This document shows positions 48,858-57,220 of a stretch of DNA of 64,000 nt, in pieces (positions within the stretch are counted from its first letter, which is position 1; each line of letters starts with the position of its first letter). The notes beneath the pieces are model-generated. The model searched no databases, was not told the DNA's origin, and saw only the letters and a program-made list of their open reading frames with translations. This DNA is from Nocardia amamiensis. Its GTDB lineage: Bacteria > Actinomycetota > Actinomycetes > Mycobacteriales > Mycobacteriaceae. A program made the translations under genes and the position numbers. Location: the NCBI RefSeq assembly GCF_015477605.1, contig NZ_JADLQX010000017.1, positions 1 to 64,000 on the forward strand. Reading direction: 5' to 3'.

Positions 48858-50215
48858 TCACCGCCGCGGGCGACCGCGATATCCATTTCGAGCCCGCCCG
48901 GCTGGTCGCCCGCGCCACGCTGGTCCTGCGGGACAACGACACCGGCAGCCTGGTCACCGCGGCGCCCAAGCTCTATCCGCACATGTGGAGCTGGGACGCG
49001 GCGTTCATCTCGATCGGACTGGCCTATTTGGACGTGAACCGTGCTGTCACGGAGCTGAATACGCTGCTGGCCGCCCAATGGGCCGACGGGATGATCCCGC
49101 ACATCGTGTTCACCGACGACAGCGACTACTTTCCGGGCCCGGATCGCTGGGGCACCGGCTCCGCGCCCCAGGTGCCGTCCGGCGTTCGCACGTCCGGCAT
49201 CTGCCAGCCGCCGGTGCACGCGATCGCCCTGCGCCGCATCGTGGAGATCGCACGCAAGACTTCGCAAGCCGACGCGGAGCTGGCCGAGCGGTTCGCGCGG
49301 CACGCCTGGCCCGCGCTGTATCGCTGGCATCGCTGGATCGTGCGACACCGTATGCCCGACGCGAGCGGTCTGGTATCGATCGTGCACGGGTGGGAGTCCG
49401 GCATGGACAACTCTCCCCGCTGGGACGAGCCCTACGCGGCCGTCGTGCCCGGCCCGGACCTTCCGCCGTACACGCGGCTCGACCTTTTGCAGGTCAACGA
49501 CGCGAGCGAGCGGCCGAGCGCGGAAGAGTACGACCGGTACCTGTGGCTCATCGAGCAGATGAAGCGGGTGAACTACCACCCCGACGAGGTCGTGCGCAGG
49601 TCGAGCTTCCTGGTGGGCGACGTCTTCACCACCGCGGTGTTCGCCGTGGCCGGCGATACTCTCGCCGGGCTCGGCGAGGACCTCGGCGCCGATTCCGGCC
49701 ACATCGGCGAACTGCGTGCCTGGGCGGCGCGTGCGCGGGAAGCGGTCGCAGGCAGTGTGCATCCCGAGACCGGCATGGCCCGCGACCGCGATATCCGGCA
49801 CGACCGGTGGCTCGGCACCGAGTCCGTCGCCGGGTTCGCGCCGCTGCTGTGCGGAGGCCTGCCCGCCGACGTCGAGAAGCGGCTCATGTCCACCTTGGAC
49901 GGTCCGGACTGGTCGGGCAATCCACACCTGCTCGCCGCGGTGCCGCCCTCGGTGTCACCCTCATCTCCGGAGTTCGATGCGCGCTGTTATTGGCGTGGTC
50001 CGCAGTGGCCGGTGCTCACCTGGCTGTTCGGCTGGGCGTTCGAGCAGCGCGACTGGCCGCGGCACGCCAGCGAATTCCGCGCCCAGGGCGTGCATTTGGT
50101 GTCGGACGGCTCGTTCGGCGAATACTACGAGCCGTTCACCGGCAAGCCGCTGGGCAGCACGAACCAGTCGTGGACCGCCGCGGTGGTGCTCGACTGGCTG
50201 TGCGGGGTGTGGTGA
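48854..50215 (+). CDS. ggh: Glucosylglycerate hydrolase (GH63-type)
   Basis: 453 residues, matching mycobacterial glucosylglycerate hydrolase (M. hassiacum GgH, about 446 residues) throughout. Seen: PKLYPHMWSWDAAFISIGLA, WADGMIPHIVF with YFPGPDRWGT, SGICQPPVHAIA, HGWESGMDNSPRWD (catalytic region), RDRDIRHDRWLGTES, and GSFGEYYEPFTGKPLGSTNQ with the second catalytic Glu. The enzyme releases glucose and glycerate from glucosylglycerate (and mannosylglycerate), a reserve used after nitrogen starvation in mycobacteria. GTG 48854 overlaps the ATPase stop. Finding it in an import operon suggests scavenging of external glycosylglycerate; that is inference. No export signal. Confidence 0.85.
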   Translation: MITAAGDRDIHFEPARLVARATLVLRDNDTGSLVTAAPKLYPHMWSWDAAFISIGLAYLDVNRAVTELNTLLAAQWADGMIPHIVFTDDSDYFPGPDRWGTGSAPQVPSGVRTSGICQPPVHAIALRRIVEIARKTSQADAELAERFARHAWPALYRWHRWIVRHRMPDASGLVSIVHGWESGMDNSPRWDEPYAAVVPGPDLPPYTRLDLLQVNDASERPSAEEYDRYLWLIEQMKRVNYHPDEVVRRSSFLVGDVFTTAVFAVAGDTLAGLGEDLGADSGHIGELRAWAARAREAVAGSVHPETGMARDRDIRHDRWLGTESVAGFAPLLCGGLPADVEKRLMSTLDGPDWSGNPHLLAAVPPSVSPSSPEFDARCYWRGPQWPVLTWLFGWAFEQRDWPRHASEFRAQGVHLVSDGSFGEYYEPFTGKPLGSTNQSWTAAVVLDWLCGVW

Positions 50216-50246
50216 GCCGGGGATTCGGCTGCGGCGCAGGGGCCGG

Positions 50247-50726
50247 TCAGCCCTCGGCACCGCGGACGGTGGCTGCGTCGAGCCCGCTGACGTTCAGGTC
50301 TCGGCGGGTATTCGGCCCATCCGCGCGCAGCGTCTCGACCGCGACCTGTTCCATTCCCTGGCGTTCGGAGTCGAAGCCCGCCGGCCGAAATACCAATCCG
50401 GCTACCAACCCGGCGAGGACAACCGTCGGCACCGCGATGACCTTCCACGACCACCGGTGCTCCCTACCGACCAGGTACAGCGTCTTGATCGCCCAGACCA
50501 GCAGGGAAACACTCAGCACAATCCCACCGATCACCAGCCAAATGAGCTGATCCGCAGAGGTCAAGCTTCCGATGAGCGGAGCGCGGTCGAAGTGGACGCA
50601 CAACATAGCCGCGACACCGAGGACGGAGCTCATCAAGACCGCGAAACCGGGCGCGGTAGCGGCGTGCTGCCCGCGCTCGGCCGGTACACCGTGCTCGTGT
50701 GATGTCTCGATTGGTGGCCTCCTCAT
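50247..50726 (-). CDS. Small integral membrane protein
   Basis: About 159 residues from ATG 50726; an ATG at 50780 would add 18 residues. Three hydrophobic segments: APGFAVLMSSVLGVAAMLC, DQLIWLVIGGIVLSVSLLVWA and KVIAVPTVVLAGLVAGLVF. The last 45 residues are outside or cytosolic and polar (ERQGMEQVAVETLRADGPNT). No family recognised. Convergent with the glucosylglycerate hydrolase gene, 31 bp away. Confidence 0.55.
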   Translation of the reverse strand: MRRPPIETSHEHGVPAERGQHAATAPGFAVLMSSVLGVAAMLCVHFDRAPLIGSLTSADQLIWLVIGGIVLSVSLLVWAIKTLYLVGREHRWSWKVIAVPTVVLAGLVAGLVFRPAGFDSERQGMEQVAVETLRADGPNTRRDLNVSGLDAATVRGAEG

Positions 50727-50928
50727 CTCTTCACCGTGATCCAGCGCCTGATTCGGGTTCGTCTCCGCCCTGATCGGCATCCTGGCACCTGCTGGTGCTG
50801 CCGCTCGGCAATACCCGCGATCGAAACTTTATGGCGGTGGCCAAGGGGACCGGACATCGGCACGCGCGGCGAGCACCGCATCGAGGCGCGGGATGCGGTT
50901 GTGTCACATTGGTCGGAGTCGGCTTGTA

Positions 50929-51540
50929 TCAGTGGCTCTGCGCTGTGGCGTTCTGTGGTGCCAGCATGGCCGCGGCCGTTGCGATCAGCGCGCTGTCCGT
51001 TGCGGGGTCGGCATGGTCGGCGATACCGGAGCGGAATAGTGCCGCGCCTTCGATGAGCATCGTGAAGAGGCGTGCGTGCGTGCGGCAGATATCGTCGGGA
51101 ACCGTGGGATTCCGTGTCCGGATGACCTGCGTGACTTGTGTTTGGTAGGTCTGGTAGAAACCGCGCACCGCTTCGGCTATCGATTCGTCGCGGGCGGCGA
51201 GCGCCCATACTTCGGTGTAGATGCGCATGAGTCGTGGGTCGTCCTGCTCGGCGAGGAGCATTCGGATCAAATCGACGACGGGGTGGCCGGCTGTCAGCAG
51301 CGGGGTCAGGCGTTGCAAGGACTGTTCGAGGGCGCGGTTCAGTACAGCGGTGACCAAATCGCCGCGGTTCGGAAAGTAGTACTGCAAATGGCCCAGCCGT
51401 ATCTCGGCGGCGGATGCGACGGCGCGCATGGTCAGTTCGCCGTGCCCGGATTCGATGAGGATCCGTTCCGCTGTGTCGAGCAGGTCGCTTCGGCGTTGGG
51501 TTCCCTTGGTGGTCCGGACGGCGCGAGGCGACTGGGTCAT
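50929..51540 (-). CDS. TetR/AcrR family regulator
   Basis: 203 residues. The N-terminal helix-turn-helix (RRSDLLDTAERILIESG, LTMRAVASAAEIRLGHLQYYFPNRGDLVTAV) is the standard TetR form, with the HLQYYFPNR recognition helix. The C-terminal ligand domain is generic. Its ATG overlaps the stop of the reductase gene (ATGA), so both are on one transcript. A palindrome at 52627-52642 upstream of the reductase is the likely operator, so it probably represses its own operon. Confidence 0.9.
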   Translation of the reverse strand: MTQSPRAVRTTKGTQRRSDLLDTAERILIESGHGELTMRAVASAAEIRLGHLQYYFPNRGDLVTAVLNRALEQSLQRLTPLLTAGHPVVDLIRMLLAEQDDPRLMRIYTEVWALAARDESIAEAVRGFYQTYQTQVTQVIRTRNPTVPDDICRTHARLFTMLIEGAALFRSGIADHADPATDSALIATAAAMLAPQNATAQSH

Positions 51541-52616
51541 GCGGCCCTGCCGGTGTCGGCAACGGTGTCGATCAGCACACCGTGGTTCGCCAGCATGGCC
51601 GGAACCTCGGAGGGCGCGGGTGTCTGCTCAGGGAAGCTCACGCCGGGAGAGGCGGGTGCTCCGTCCAGCGCCAGAACTCGGCGAATGCCGAGCAGTGCGC
51701 CGACCGCTGTGAGGTGGGCTTGTCCGGCCGGGTCGGTGACGACAGCGGTACGGGTGAGTCCGCCGTGGGTGACATCGACACGCAGCTTGGCGATGCCGCC
51801 GTCACCCGGCGCATACAGCAGTGTCCGCCGCGTAGCGGCGAAGCAGTCGCCGCGCCCCCACCGGAAGAACCCGATTCGCTTGACCGCAAGCAACGCGGAA
51901 GTGGATGCGGCAGAACTGAATCCGATACGGGTCACCGCGGTGGTGGCGCCGACCGTCAGCGGCAGTGTGAACTGCTCCGGCGTGTCGATGCGCGCGACCC
52001 GCGTGACGCGGTCCCCGATGCGGGTTCGACGAACATCACTGAGCGGCATCACAGTACGCCGCTGCCCGCCCTCGACCACCTCGTAATCCAGCCCGAGCCG
52101 GTCCATGAACTCCACCGAGTCGGCCCCGGCCCGGTCTCGCAGGTCCCAGCGGATCGCCACCTCGACGGTGTCCGCCCCGCGAACCTGGTCGGCGAGATGG
52201 GCGGCGACGAGGCTGGTGACACCACCCATCCACGCCGACGACAGCAGCACCGGCGCGGTCGGACCGAGCATGGAGGCAACAGTCGCAGCGCGTTGCAACC
52301 GGCTGGTCCAGCGCGTGATGTCCACGAACGGCACCCCGCCCGCGATCGCCGCCCGCAGAACCCGGTCATCGGGATCATTGACCAGCCCGGCCACCGCTCG
52401 CACACCCGCTCGAAAGGGAGCCGGATCCGCGAGATCCCACGCCCGCAGCGCCGCACCGGTCTCCGCCGCCAGATCCCGGCCCCGCTCCACGGACCGGCCG
52501 GTGAGCAGCAGCGGCAGCGAGGCAGCCGCTATCCGCGCCACCTCAGCGCCAACCGTCCCGTACCCGCCGACCAGAAGAACCGGGCCTTGCGCATCGAACT
52601 GGAGATCGTCGTTCAC
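51537..52616 (-). CDS. Saccharopine dehydrogenase-like NAD(P)-binding protein
   Basis: 359 residues from GTG 52616; ATG 52658 would add 14 residues but would place the operator inside the gene. Rossmann motif VLLVGGYGTVGAEVARI near residue 15, LLLTGRSVERGRDLAA with NADP-favouring Arg, then VDITRWTSRLQRAATV and a C-terminal alpha/beta domain. Similar proteins are annotated as trans-acting enoyl reductase or saccharopine dehydrogenase relatives in actinobacteria. First gene of a two-gene operon with its TetR regulator. Substrate unknown. Confidence 0.8.
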   Translation of the reverse strand: MNDDLQFDAQGPVLLVGGYGTVGAEVARIAAASLPLLLTGRSVERGRDLAAETGAALRAWDLADPAPFRAGVRAVAGLVNDPDDRVLRAAIAGGVPFVDITRWTSRLQRAATVASMLGPTAPVLLSSAWMGGVTSLVAAHLADQVRGADTVEVAIRWDLRDRAGADSVEFMDRLGLDYEVVEGGQRRTVMPLSDVRRTRIGDRVTRVARIDTPEQFTLPLTVGATTAVTRIGFSSAASTSALLAVKRIGFFRWGRGDCFAATRRTLLYAPGDGGIAKLRVDVTHGGLTRTAVVTDPAGQAHLTAVGALLGIRRVLALDGAPASPGVSFPEQTPAPSEVPAMLANHGVLIDTVADTGRAA

Positions 52617-52626
52617 AATCTCAATA

Positions 52627-52642
52627 TAGGTCGACCGACCTA
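52627..52642 (-). promoter_or_regulatory. TetR-type operator
   Basis: TAGGTCG-AC-CGACCTA is a 16 bp palindrome with perfect 7 bp arms, eleven bases before the GTG of the reductase gene. It is embedded in AT-rich sequence that stands out from the GC-rich surroundings. Typical position and size for a TetR repressor site; autoregulation is inferred. Confidence 0.6.
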
Positions 52643-52706
52643 AAAATGCGATGTGCAAGTGTCGACAGTTGTCTGCGGTCGCTCCGGTCTCGCGGCCTGA
52701 GCGACA

Positions 52707-53453
52707 TCATTTGGGGGAGGCGTTGACCCAGACGCCCGCGATGACATTGGCGAGGATCGACCGATCGGATTGACTCTGCCCGTAGACGGCGATGACGGTG
52801 CCGACGCGTATGTCGGCCGCCCGCGTGGCAGCCAGGACGTACATTTTGGTGGCCGCGTTGCTTCGGACCTTGACGCTGCTGCCGGTCAGATTCTTGACAA
52901 CGAGTGTCGTACCGTCGTTGGCGGTGACCTTTCCGACGGCCACGCCGATGCCCAGCCTCGCGGCAGGTGGGACCCGTGTAGGTGCGGGTGCGGGTGCGGG
53001 TGCGGGTGCGGGTGCGGTGGTGGCGGGTGGCGCCGTGGTGCTCGGTGGCGCGCTGGTCCGAAGCGAAGTGGTCGGCGCCGCCTGCTCGGTGGAACGGTCG
53101 ACGAACAGGCAACCGGAGACCACCAAAAGCACCACGCCGATGCAGAGCCCGATCAGCGCAGCCGTGCCCGAACGCTGCGCGTTGTCCCCTTCTAGCCCAG
53201 GAGATTTCGTTGCATATGGCAGGTCTTCTGGTGCGTCGCAGGGAAATTCGGCGTCTACGTCGGCATGGTGTTCAACCGACGAGGCTGATCCTGGTGCTTC
53301 GTGGGCATCCGAGAGCGAACCGTGACTGTGCGCGCTGGTGATGTCCAGCTGCGCGTGTCCCATGGAAAGTGTTGTCGCCGCGAGTCTTTCGTTCTCGCTG
53401 TGAGCTGATCCGGTGGAGCCACTCTTTCTGCCGTGTGTGCTCCAGCGGGACAT
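52707..53453 (-). CDS. Membrane-anchored protein with DUF5666-like extracellular domain
   Basis: 248 residues from ATG 53453, though no strong ribosome binding site marks it (ATG 53363 is another option). A polar cytosolic N-terminus is followed by one membrane helix (GTAALIGLCIGVVLLVVSGCLF, near 125-146). A Pro/Ala/Thr-rich stalk contains an APAPAPAPAP repeat from a GGGTGC microsatellite (52981-53018). The C-terminal 75 residues (GIGVAVGKVTANDGTTLVVK, VRVGTVIAVYG-like strands) are a DUF5666-type beta domain. The stalk repeat may vary between strains. Function unknown. Confidence 0.6.
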   Translation of the reverse strand: MSRWSTHGRKSGSTGSAHSENERLAATTLSMGHAQLDITSAHSHGSLSDAHEAPGSASSVEHHADVDAEFPCDAPEDLPYATKSPGLEGDNAQRSGTAALIGLCIGVVLLVVSGCLFVDRSTEQAAPTTSLRTSAPPSTTAPPATTAPAPAPAPAPAPTRVPPAARLGIGVAVGKVTANDGTTLVVKNLTGSSVKVRSNAATKMYVLAATRAADIRVGTVIAVYGQSQSDRSILANVIAGVWVNASPK

Positions 53454-53577
53454 GCCGCAAGCGTATGTGCTCCCGCGCACACACTTGTTGTCACTGGCGG
53501 GAGTATCGATGTGACCAGCCCTGACGGGCGCTCGTCGGCTCTGTCGCCAGACCCGCGCACGATGGATCGCATGCCAA

Positions 53578-54175
53578 CTACCTGTTGTGGGTGGTCCGCT
53601 TGCCGATGGCGGCGCTGAGAGCGTCGAGTTCGGCAAGAACGTCGGTTGCCGCCCAGATCCGATTGCGTTTGTTCTCCGAGAGCACCTCGAGGATGCCGAC
53701 TTCGGTCAACCTGCCGAGGGCGCGGTACACACTGCCCTCGGTGGTGCCGGTGATCTTCTGCGCCGTGTCCGCGTTGAAGATCGGTGTGTCGAGCAGTGCG
53801 GCGAGTACCGACTCGTCTGCGGAATTCGCCCGCGGCTTGGCGCGAGCACGCCACTGTTCGGGGAGGTCGGCGAGGGCACGGGCGGACTCCTGTGCGGCCT
53901 CGCAGGAGTGGATGGTTGCGACAGCGACGTACTCGACGAATTCGTCGACACGTCCATCGCGGTATCTGTTCAGCTGGCTGAAGTAGCGGCCGGTGTCGGC
54001 GAGCATCGCTGATGCCAATGGAACCGTGACTCGCTGGGTGAGTCCGCGTCGCCGCAGGATCGCGCTGATGAGCGCGGCCGATCCGGCCGTTGCCGTCGGT
54101 GAACGGGTGAATCGACTCGAACTGGGCATGCGCGATAGCGGCCTGCGCGAGAATCGGCAGATCGTGGGTAGTCGT
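53578..54175 (-). pseudogene. Fic family protein, frameshifted and truncated
   Basis: The Fic catalytic loop is intact in one frame (HAQFESIHPFTDGNGRIGR, about 54082-54140). The following helix is in another frame (ALISAILRRRGLTQRVTVPL), with the shift near 54070-54080. The remainder (SQLNRYRDGRVDEFVEYVAV, then a winged-helix end TAQKITGTTEGSVYRALGRL) is intact to 53578. The N-terminal 150 or so residues of a normal Fic protein, including any inhibitory helix, are missing. Fic enzymes AMPylate targets; this copy is unlikely to work unless the shift is a sequencing error. It abuts a truncated gene upstream. Confidence 0.75.
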
Positions 54176-54353
54176 CGCGGAGTTCGTCGTCGACGGTCAC
54201 GGTCAGCTCCGGAAAGTGTTGGGCCAGTCGCTGTGCCACCTCTCGGGCCTGTTCGGCATCGGCTCGGTAGTCGACGTGCAGTGCGCCGAATTCGATGCGC
54301 AGGTGGCGCGTTCGGTGCGGGTCCGGCGGATCGGCGGGGGTATGCGGCTTCAC
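53970..54353 (-). CDS. Small protein with deleted C-terminus, fused into the Fic remnant
   Basis: GTG 54353 overlaps the stop of the small gene upstream (GTGA). The first 60 or so residues (KPHTPADPPDPHRTRHLRIE, FGALHVDYRADAEQAREVAQ, RLAQHFPELTVTVDDELRDD) read as a genuine helical protein. From about 54175 the frame passes antiregister through the Fic remnant (Arg/Ser-rich) and stops only at 53970. A deletion probably joined this gene to the Fic gene. No family recognised. Confidence 0.4.
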   Translation of the reverse strand: MKPHTPADPPDPHRTRHLRIEFGALHVDYRADAEQAREVAQRLAQHFPELTVTVDDELRDDYPRSADSRAGRYRACPVRVDSPVHRRQRPDRPRSSARSCGDADSPSESRFHWHQRCSPTPAATSAS

Positions 54354-54565
54354 TGGGGCTTGCCGGTGTCCGGCACCATCCTCCCGGCGTCGATCAGCAC
54401 CTGCCGCGCCGCGGCTTTGCGGGCGCAGCGTTTCGCGCGGCAGGACACGTGAATCTGCATCACCTCGTGGGCTTGACCGATGGTGAGCGGCAGGACCGGC
54501 GCCTGATGCGCGCCTGCGTCGCACAAGGCGATGAGCTGATAGATGGCGAGGGAGTTCGCGGACAC
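54350..54565 (-). CDS. Small Cys-containing hypothetical protein
   Basis: 71 residues from GTG 54565, with GAGAGG upstream. Reads SANSLAIYQLIALCDAGAHQ, LTIGQAHEVMQIHVSCRAKR and CARKAAARQVLIDAGRMVPD. The CxxxxC-KAAA-LxDAGR pattern is common in small actinobacterial proteins encoded beside XRE regulators; their function is unknown. Coupled to the next gene by GTGA. Diverges from the XRE gene at 54844. Confidence 0.6.
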   Translation of the reverse strand: MSANSLAIYQLIALCDAGAHQAPVLPLTIGQAHEVMQIHVSCRAKRCARKAAARQVLIDAGRMVPDTGKPQ

Positions 54566-54750
54566 GTGACACCTCTCTGTGTCGAGCACCAGTTGTAGGC
54601 GGCGCCCGATGCCGGGGGCTCTCGCCACCGGCCCGCCACTCTGTCGGGCTGATGCGCCGCTGCGAGTGCGGCGTCGGCCCGGCATCGGGTGCCGCGGCCA
54701 AGGTATGCCTCATGAAAAGCCAGGTGGGAGTGCGGATTCCGGTTTCAGTT

Positions 54751-54785
54751 CCGGCTATCGGATGAGGCGTATATCCTGCGGATGC
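54751..54785 (+). repeat. 35 bp intergenic element, copy 2
   Basis: 29 of 35 bases identical to 28161-28195. Lies in the divergent intergenic region, 59 bp upstream of the XRE regulator ATG. The TATATC within AGGCGTATATC is a plausible -10 hexamer for that gene, with transcription starting near 54785. Confidence 0.45.
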
Positions 54786-54843
54786 CGCCGCTGTCGAGGT
54801 GGATGCTGAGGGGAAATCAACCATGAATCGGGGGAGGCTGGCT

Positions 54844-56067
54844 ATGCATATGACGACCGGCGAAGTCATCCGGCGGATCAGGAAGTCCCTCGGCATGACG
54901 CAGGCCGAGTTGGGTGCACTGATCAACTTCTCCCAGCCCGCTGTTTCGGGGTTGGAGCGCGGCGGACCTGCTTCGCATGATGTTCGTGTTCTGCGGCTTG
55001 TGGCCCGTGCGCTTCAGGTTCCGCTTGCCATACTGGTAGTGGAGTCGGACCAGGAGGCAGATGTGGACCGTCGCAACTTCTTCAGAGCAGGGGTACTAGG
55101 GAGTGCGGGGGCCGCCATGATGTCGGCAACCGCTCCGTCGAAAGCCGCATCGGCATCCAGCGTGAAAGTCGGTGTGAGTGATGTCGATGCCATCACTGAG
55201 AGCGTGAACCAAATCCACGAACTGGATTTGGTGGTCGGTGGCGATCGGCTGTGCAGAGTGGCAGCGAATCAAGTCCGTTACGTGGAGCAGCTTCTCGACC
55301 ACGGCAGCTACACCGAGGCGGTCGGGCGGGCGCTCACCAGTGCCGCTGCTGAGATGATGACTGCCGCTGGATGGGTGCATTACGACGCGGGCCGTCTCGA
55401 TGATGCGCGGCGGTACTACGCGGATGCGGCGAACGCCGCGAATGCGGCTGGTGACGGGATTGCGGCGGCCCATGCGTTCGGGAATGCCAGCTGCCTCATG
55501 GCGAGCCGCCCTGGAGAGGACGCAGCAGGGAACCCTCTGGCCGTGCAATACGCGCAAGCAGCAGCACGGGCCTCGCTCCGCGACGGTGGCCCGAAATTGC
55601 GGGCGTTGATGGCTGTCAGGGAAGCCGAAGCTCATGGGGTTCGCGGTGACAAGTCCGCAATGGCGGCGGCGATCAGCCGGGCGCACCGCGCATACGAATC
55701 AACCCGTGGGCACGACCCGGATTGGGTTTACCTGCCCGAGGCTGAATTCGTTGGTGGTATCGGCTGGGCGCAGATGCGGCTCGGTGAGCACCCTGCGGCA
55801 ACCTCAAATCTGCTCGCCGCGATTGAGAAGTCGTCGGCCTGGCCCAGGGAGCGCGCCGCATGGCAAGTCCATCTCGCGGAGAACTTCGCAACGGCCGGTG
55901 ACGTCGCCCGAGCATGCGCTCTGCTCGCCGACAACTACGACACCATCGCAGGTCTCGCCTCCACGCGCCTGCACCAGCGAATCGACGCCATCGCGATCAG
56001 TGTTCGTACCCACACTGGCGTTCCCGAGGTGCGGGAGTTCTTGGCCCGGCGTGCAGCGCGGGTCTAA
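54844..56067 (+). CDS. XRE family regulator with TPR-like C-terminal domain
   Basis: 407 residues. XRE helix-turn-helix at residues 5-60 (EVIRRIRKSLGMTQAELGAL, FSQPAVSGLERGG). The linker contains DVDRRNFFRAGVLGSAGAAM, a twin-arginine-like string common in these regulators. The rest is helical TPR-like repeats (YADAANAANAAGDGIAAAHA, AVQYAQAAARASLRDGG). This plan is usual for actinobacterial regulators thought to sense peptides or partner proteins. Start at ATG 54844 behind GGGGGAGG; ATG 54823 and 54850 are alternatives. Diverges from a small-protein pair it may control. Confidence 0.82.
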   Translation: MHMTTGEVIRRIRKSLGMTQAELGALINFSQPAVSGLERGGPASHDVRVLRLVARALQVPLAILVVESDQEADVDRRNFFRAGVLGSAGAAMMSATAPSKAASASSVKVGVSDVDAITESVNQIHELDLVVGGDRLCRVAANQVRYVEQLLDHGSYTEAVGRALTSAAAEMMTAAGWVHYDAGRLDDARRYYADAANAANAAGDGIAAAHAFGNASCLMASRPGEDAAGNPLAVQYAQAAARASLRDGGPKLRALMAVREAEAHGVRGDKSAMAAAISRAHRAYESTRGHDPDWVYLPEAEFVGGIGWAQMRLGEHPAATSNLLAAIEKSSAWPRERAAWQVHLAENFATAGDVARACALLADNYDTIAGLASTRLHQRIDAIAISVRTHTGVPEVREFLARRAARV

Positions 56068-56110
56068 AACCTCGTGCCACCCGACCTCATCGACCAGTCG
56101 CCATAAGCGA

Positions 56111-56145
56111 CAGCGCCTCCCCGTCGGTGAGACGAGGAGGCGCTG
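56111..56145. terminator. Bidirectional hairpin between convergent genes
   Basis: A 15 bp stem with one mismatch (CAGCGCCTCC-CGTC against GACG-GGAGGCGCTG) and a 5 base loop, exactly between the XRE stop (56067) and the SLT stop (56164). Works for either strand. No U-tract. Confidence 0.7.
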
Positions 56146-56163
56146 CCGTACGTGTGGCCGAGC

Positions 56164-56739
56164 TCAGTAGGGCCCGTTGACGTTATCGATCGAACCGTAG
56201 CGGTGAGCCGCATAGTTGCAGGCGGCGGTGATGTTGGCGACCGGGTCCCAGATGTCGAAGGGGGTGCCGTCGACGTGATACGCGTTGAACGTCGGGTCGA
56301 TCACCTGGAGCAGGCCCTTGGAAGGGGTTCCTTTGGCGGCGTTGGAGTCCCAATTGTTGATGGCCCGGGGATTGCCGCCGGATTCGCGCATGATGTTGCG
56401 GTGGATGCTGTCGTAGCTACCCGGAATGTTGTGGACGCGCATGACGTCGAGGGATTGGCGAATCCAGCCGTCGAGGTTGTTCTCGTAGACCGGGGGCGCG
56501 GGCGGGGGTAGGACGCCCAGAGGAGGAAGTGCGGGCAGCGGAGGCAGCACCGGCAGCGCAAAGGCCTTGCCATCGATCGGCGTGGCATCGGCGGCCGCTG
56601 TGACGGGCGCCGGAGTGGCGTCATCGGCCACCGCCACCCCGGCGGAGGCACCGAGGGCGACCATGCCGATGGCGGCCGCGAGGACGGCACCGTTGCGAAG
56701 TGACAGCCGGCGGAAGGGAGAAACGCGTGCGTCAGGCAT
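56164..56739 (-). CDS. Secreted lytic transglycosylase (SLT/Rpf-like fold)
   Basis: 191 residues. Signal peptide: basic start then AVLAAAIGMVALGASAGVAV ending in ADDATP. A Pro/Leu-rich stretch (LPPLPALPPLGVLPPP) links to an SLT domain at about 100-190. The catalytic Glu is in NIMRESGGNPRAIN, then KGTPSKGLLQVIDPTF and NAYHVDGTPFDIWDPVANITA. These are the standard SLT motifs seen in actinobacterial cell-wall hydrolases that cleave peptidoglycan during growth. ATG 56739 with AAGGAAC twelve bases upstream. It has a long upstream region (774 bp), so complex regulation is possible. Confidence 0.9.
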   Translation of the reverse strand: MPDARVSPFRRLSLRNGAVLAAAIGMVALGASAGVAVADDATPAPVTAAADATPIDGKAFALPVLPPLPALPPLGVLPPPAPPVYENNLDGWIRQSLDVMRVHNIPGSYDSIHRNIMRESGGNPRAINNWDSNAAKGTPSKGLLQVIDPTFNAYHVDGTPFDIWDPVANITAACNYAAHRYGSIDNVNGPY

Positions 56740-57118
56740 CGAGAAATCAGTTCCTTGATCGTGCGGCGATCCGCCCGGATAAACAGCGCGGATCTACGGC
56801 GGGCACCGGTTGTGGAGTTCGCCGTCTCGGCTCGTGTGCGGTTTTCGGATTTCGTTGTGAAGCCAGGTTTCGAATTCCTGGCGGCGCGACGCGGTGAACG
56901 ACTCGGGATGGTTCCCGTGGGTGCCGCTGCCGTACCCGAAGAGAAACAAGCCGTTGGGCTGTGGAGCTGGTTTCTCAGGTCTCTTCCGGACCTGATCTCA
57001 GCTTGGTCACGGTAGATGAACATACGGCAAACAAGTAGTTAATGAATGATATTGCCGATCTTGGAGCATCTGGCTGGACTCGTGGATATGCTGATCTCCC
57101 AGGTGCTTTACGGTCAAA

Positions 57119-57134
57119 CGTGATTTGCATCACA
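57119..57134. promoter_or_regulatory. CRP-like binding site
   Basis: CGTGATTTGCATCACA reads on the minus strand as TGTGA-TGCAAA-TCACG, nine of ten bases of the CRP half-sites (TGTGA-N6-TCACA). It is about 380 bp before the lytic transglycosylase ATG and also upstream of the small plus-strand frame. Mycobacterial CRP controls rpfA, a related wall hydrolase; a similar role here is inference. Confidence 0.4.
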
Positions 57135-57220
57135 ATGCAGAATTTCGTGTAACGAGGCACGCTTTGTCTCGATTCGATCACCGAACTGAGCGGTCAAGTC
57201 CTCCGAATGCCCGCCCACTG

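Noticed and set aside
52981..53018. Possible CRISPR or tandem-repeat array from GGGTGC units
   Set aside because: A simple hexanucleotide microsatellite encoding an Ala-Pro stalk; no spacers or leader.
56740..57060. c-di-AMP (ydaO) riboswitch before the SLT gene
   Set aside because: Context is right but I could not recognise the conserved motifs by eye; left as a check rather than a feature.
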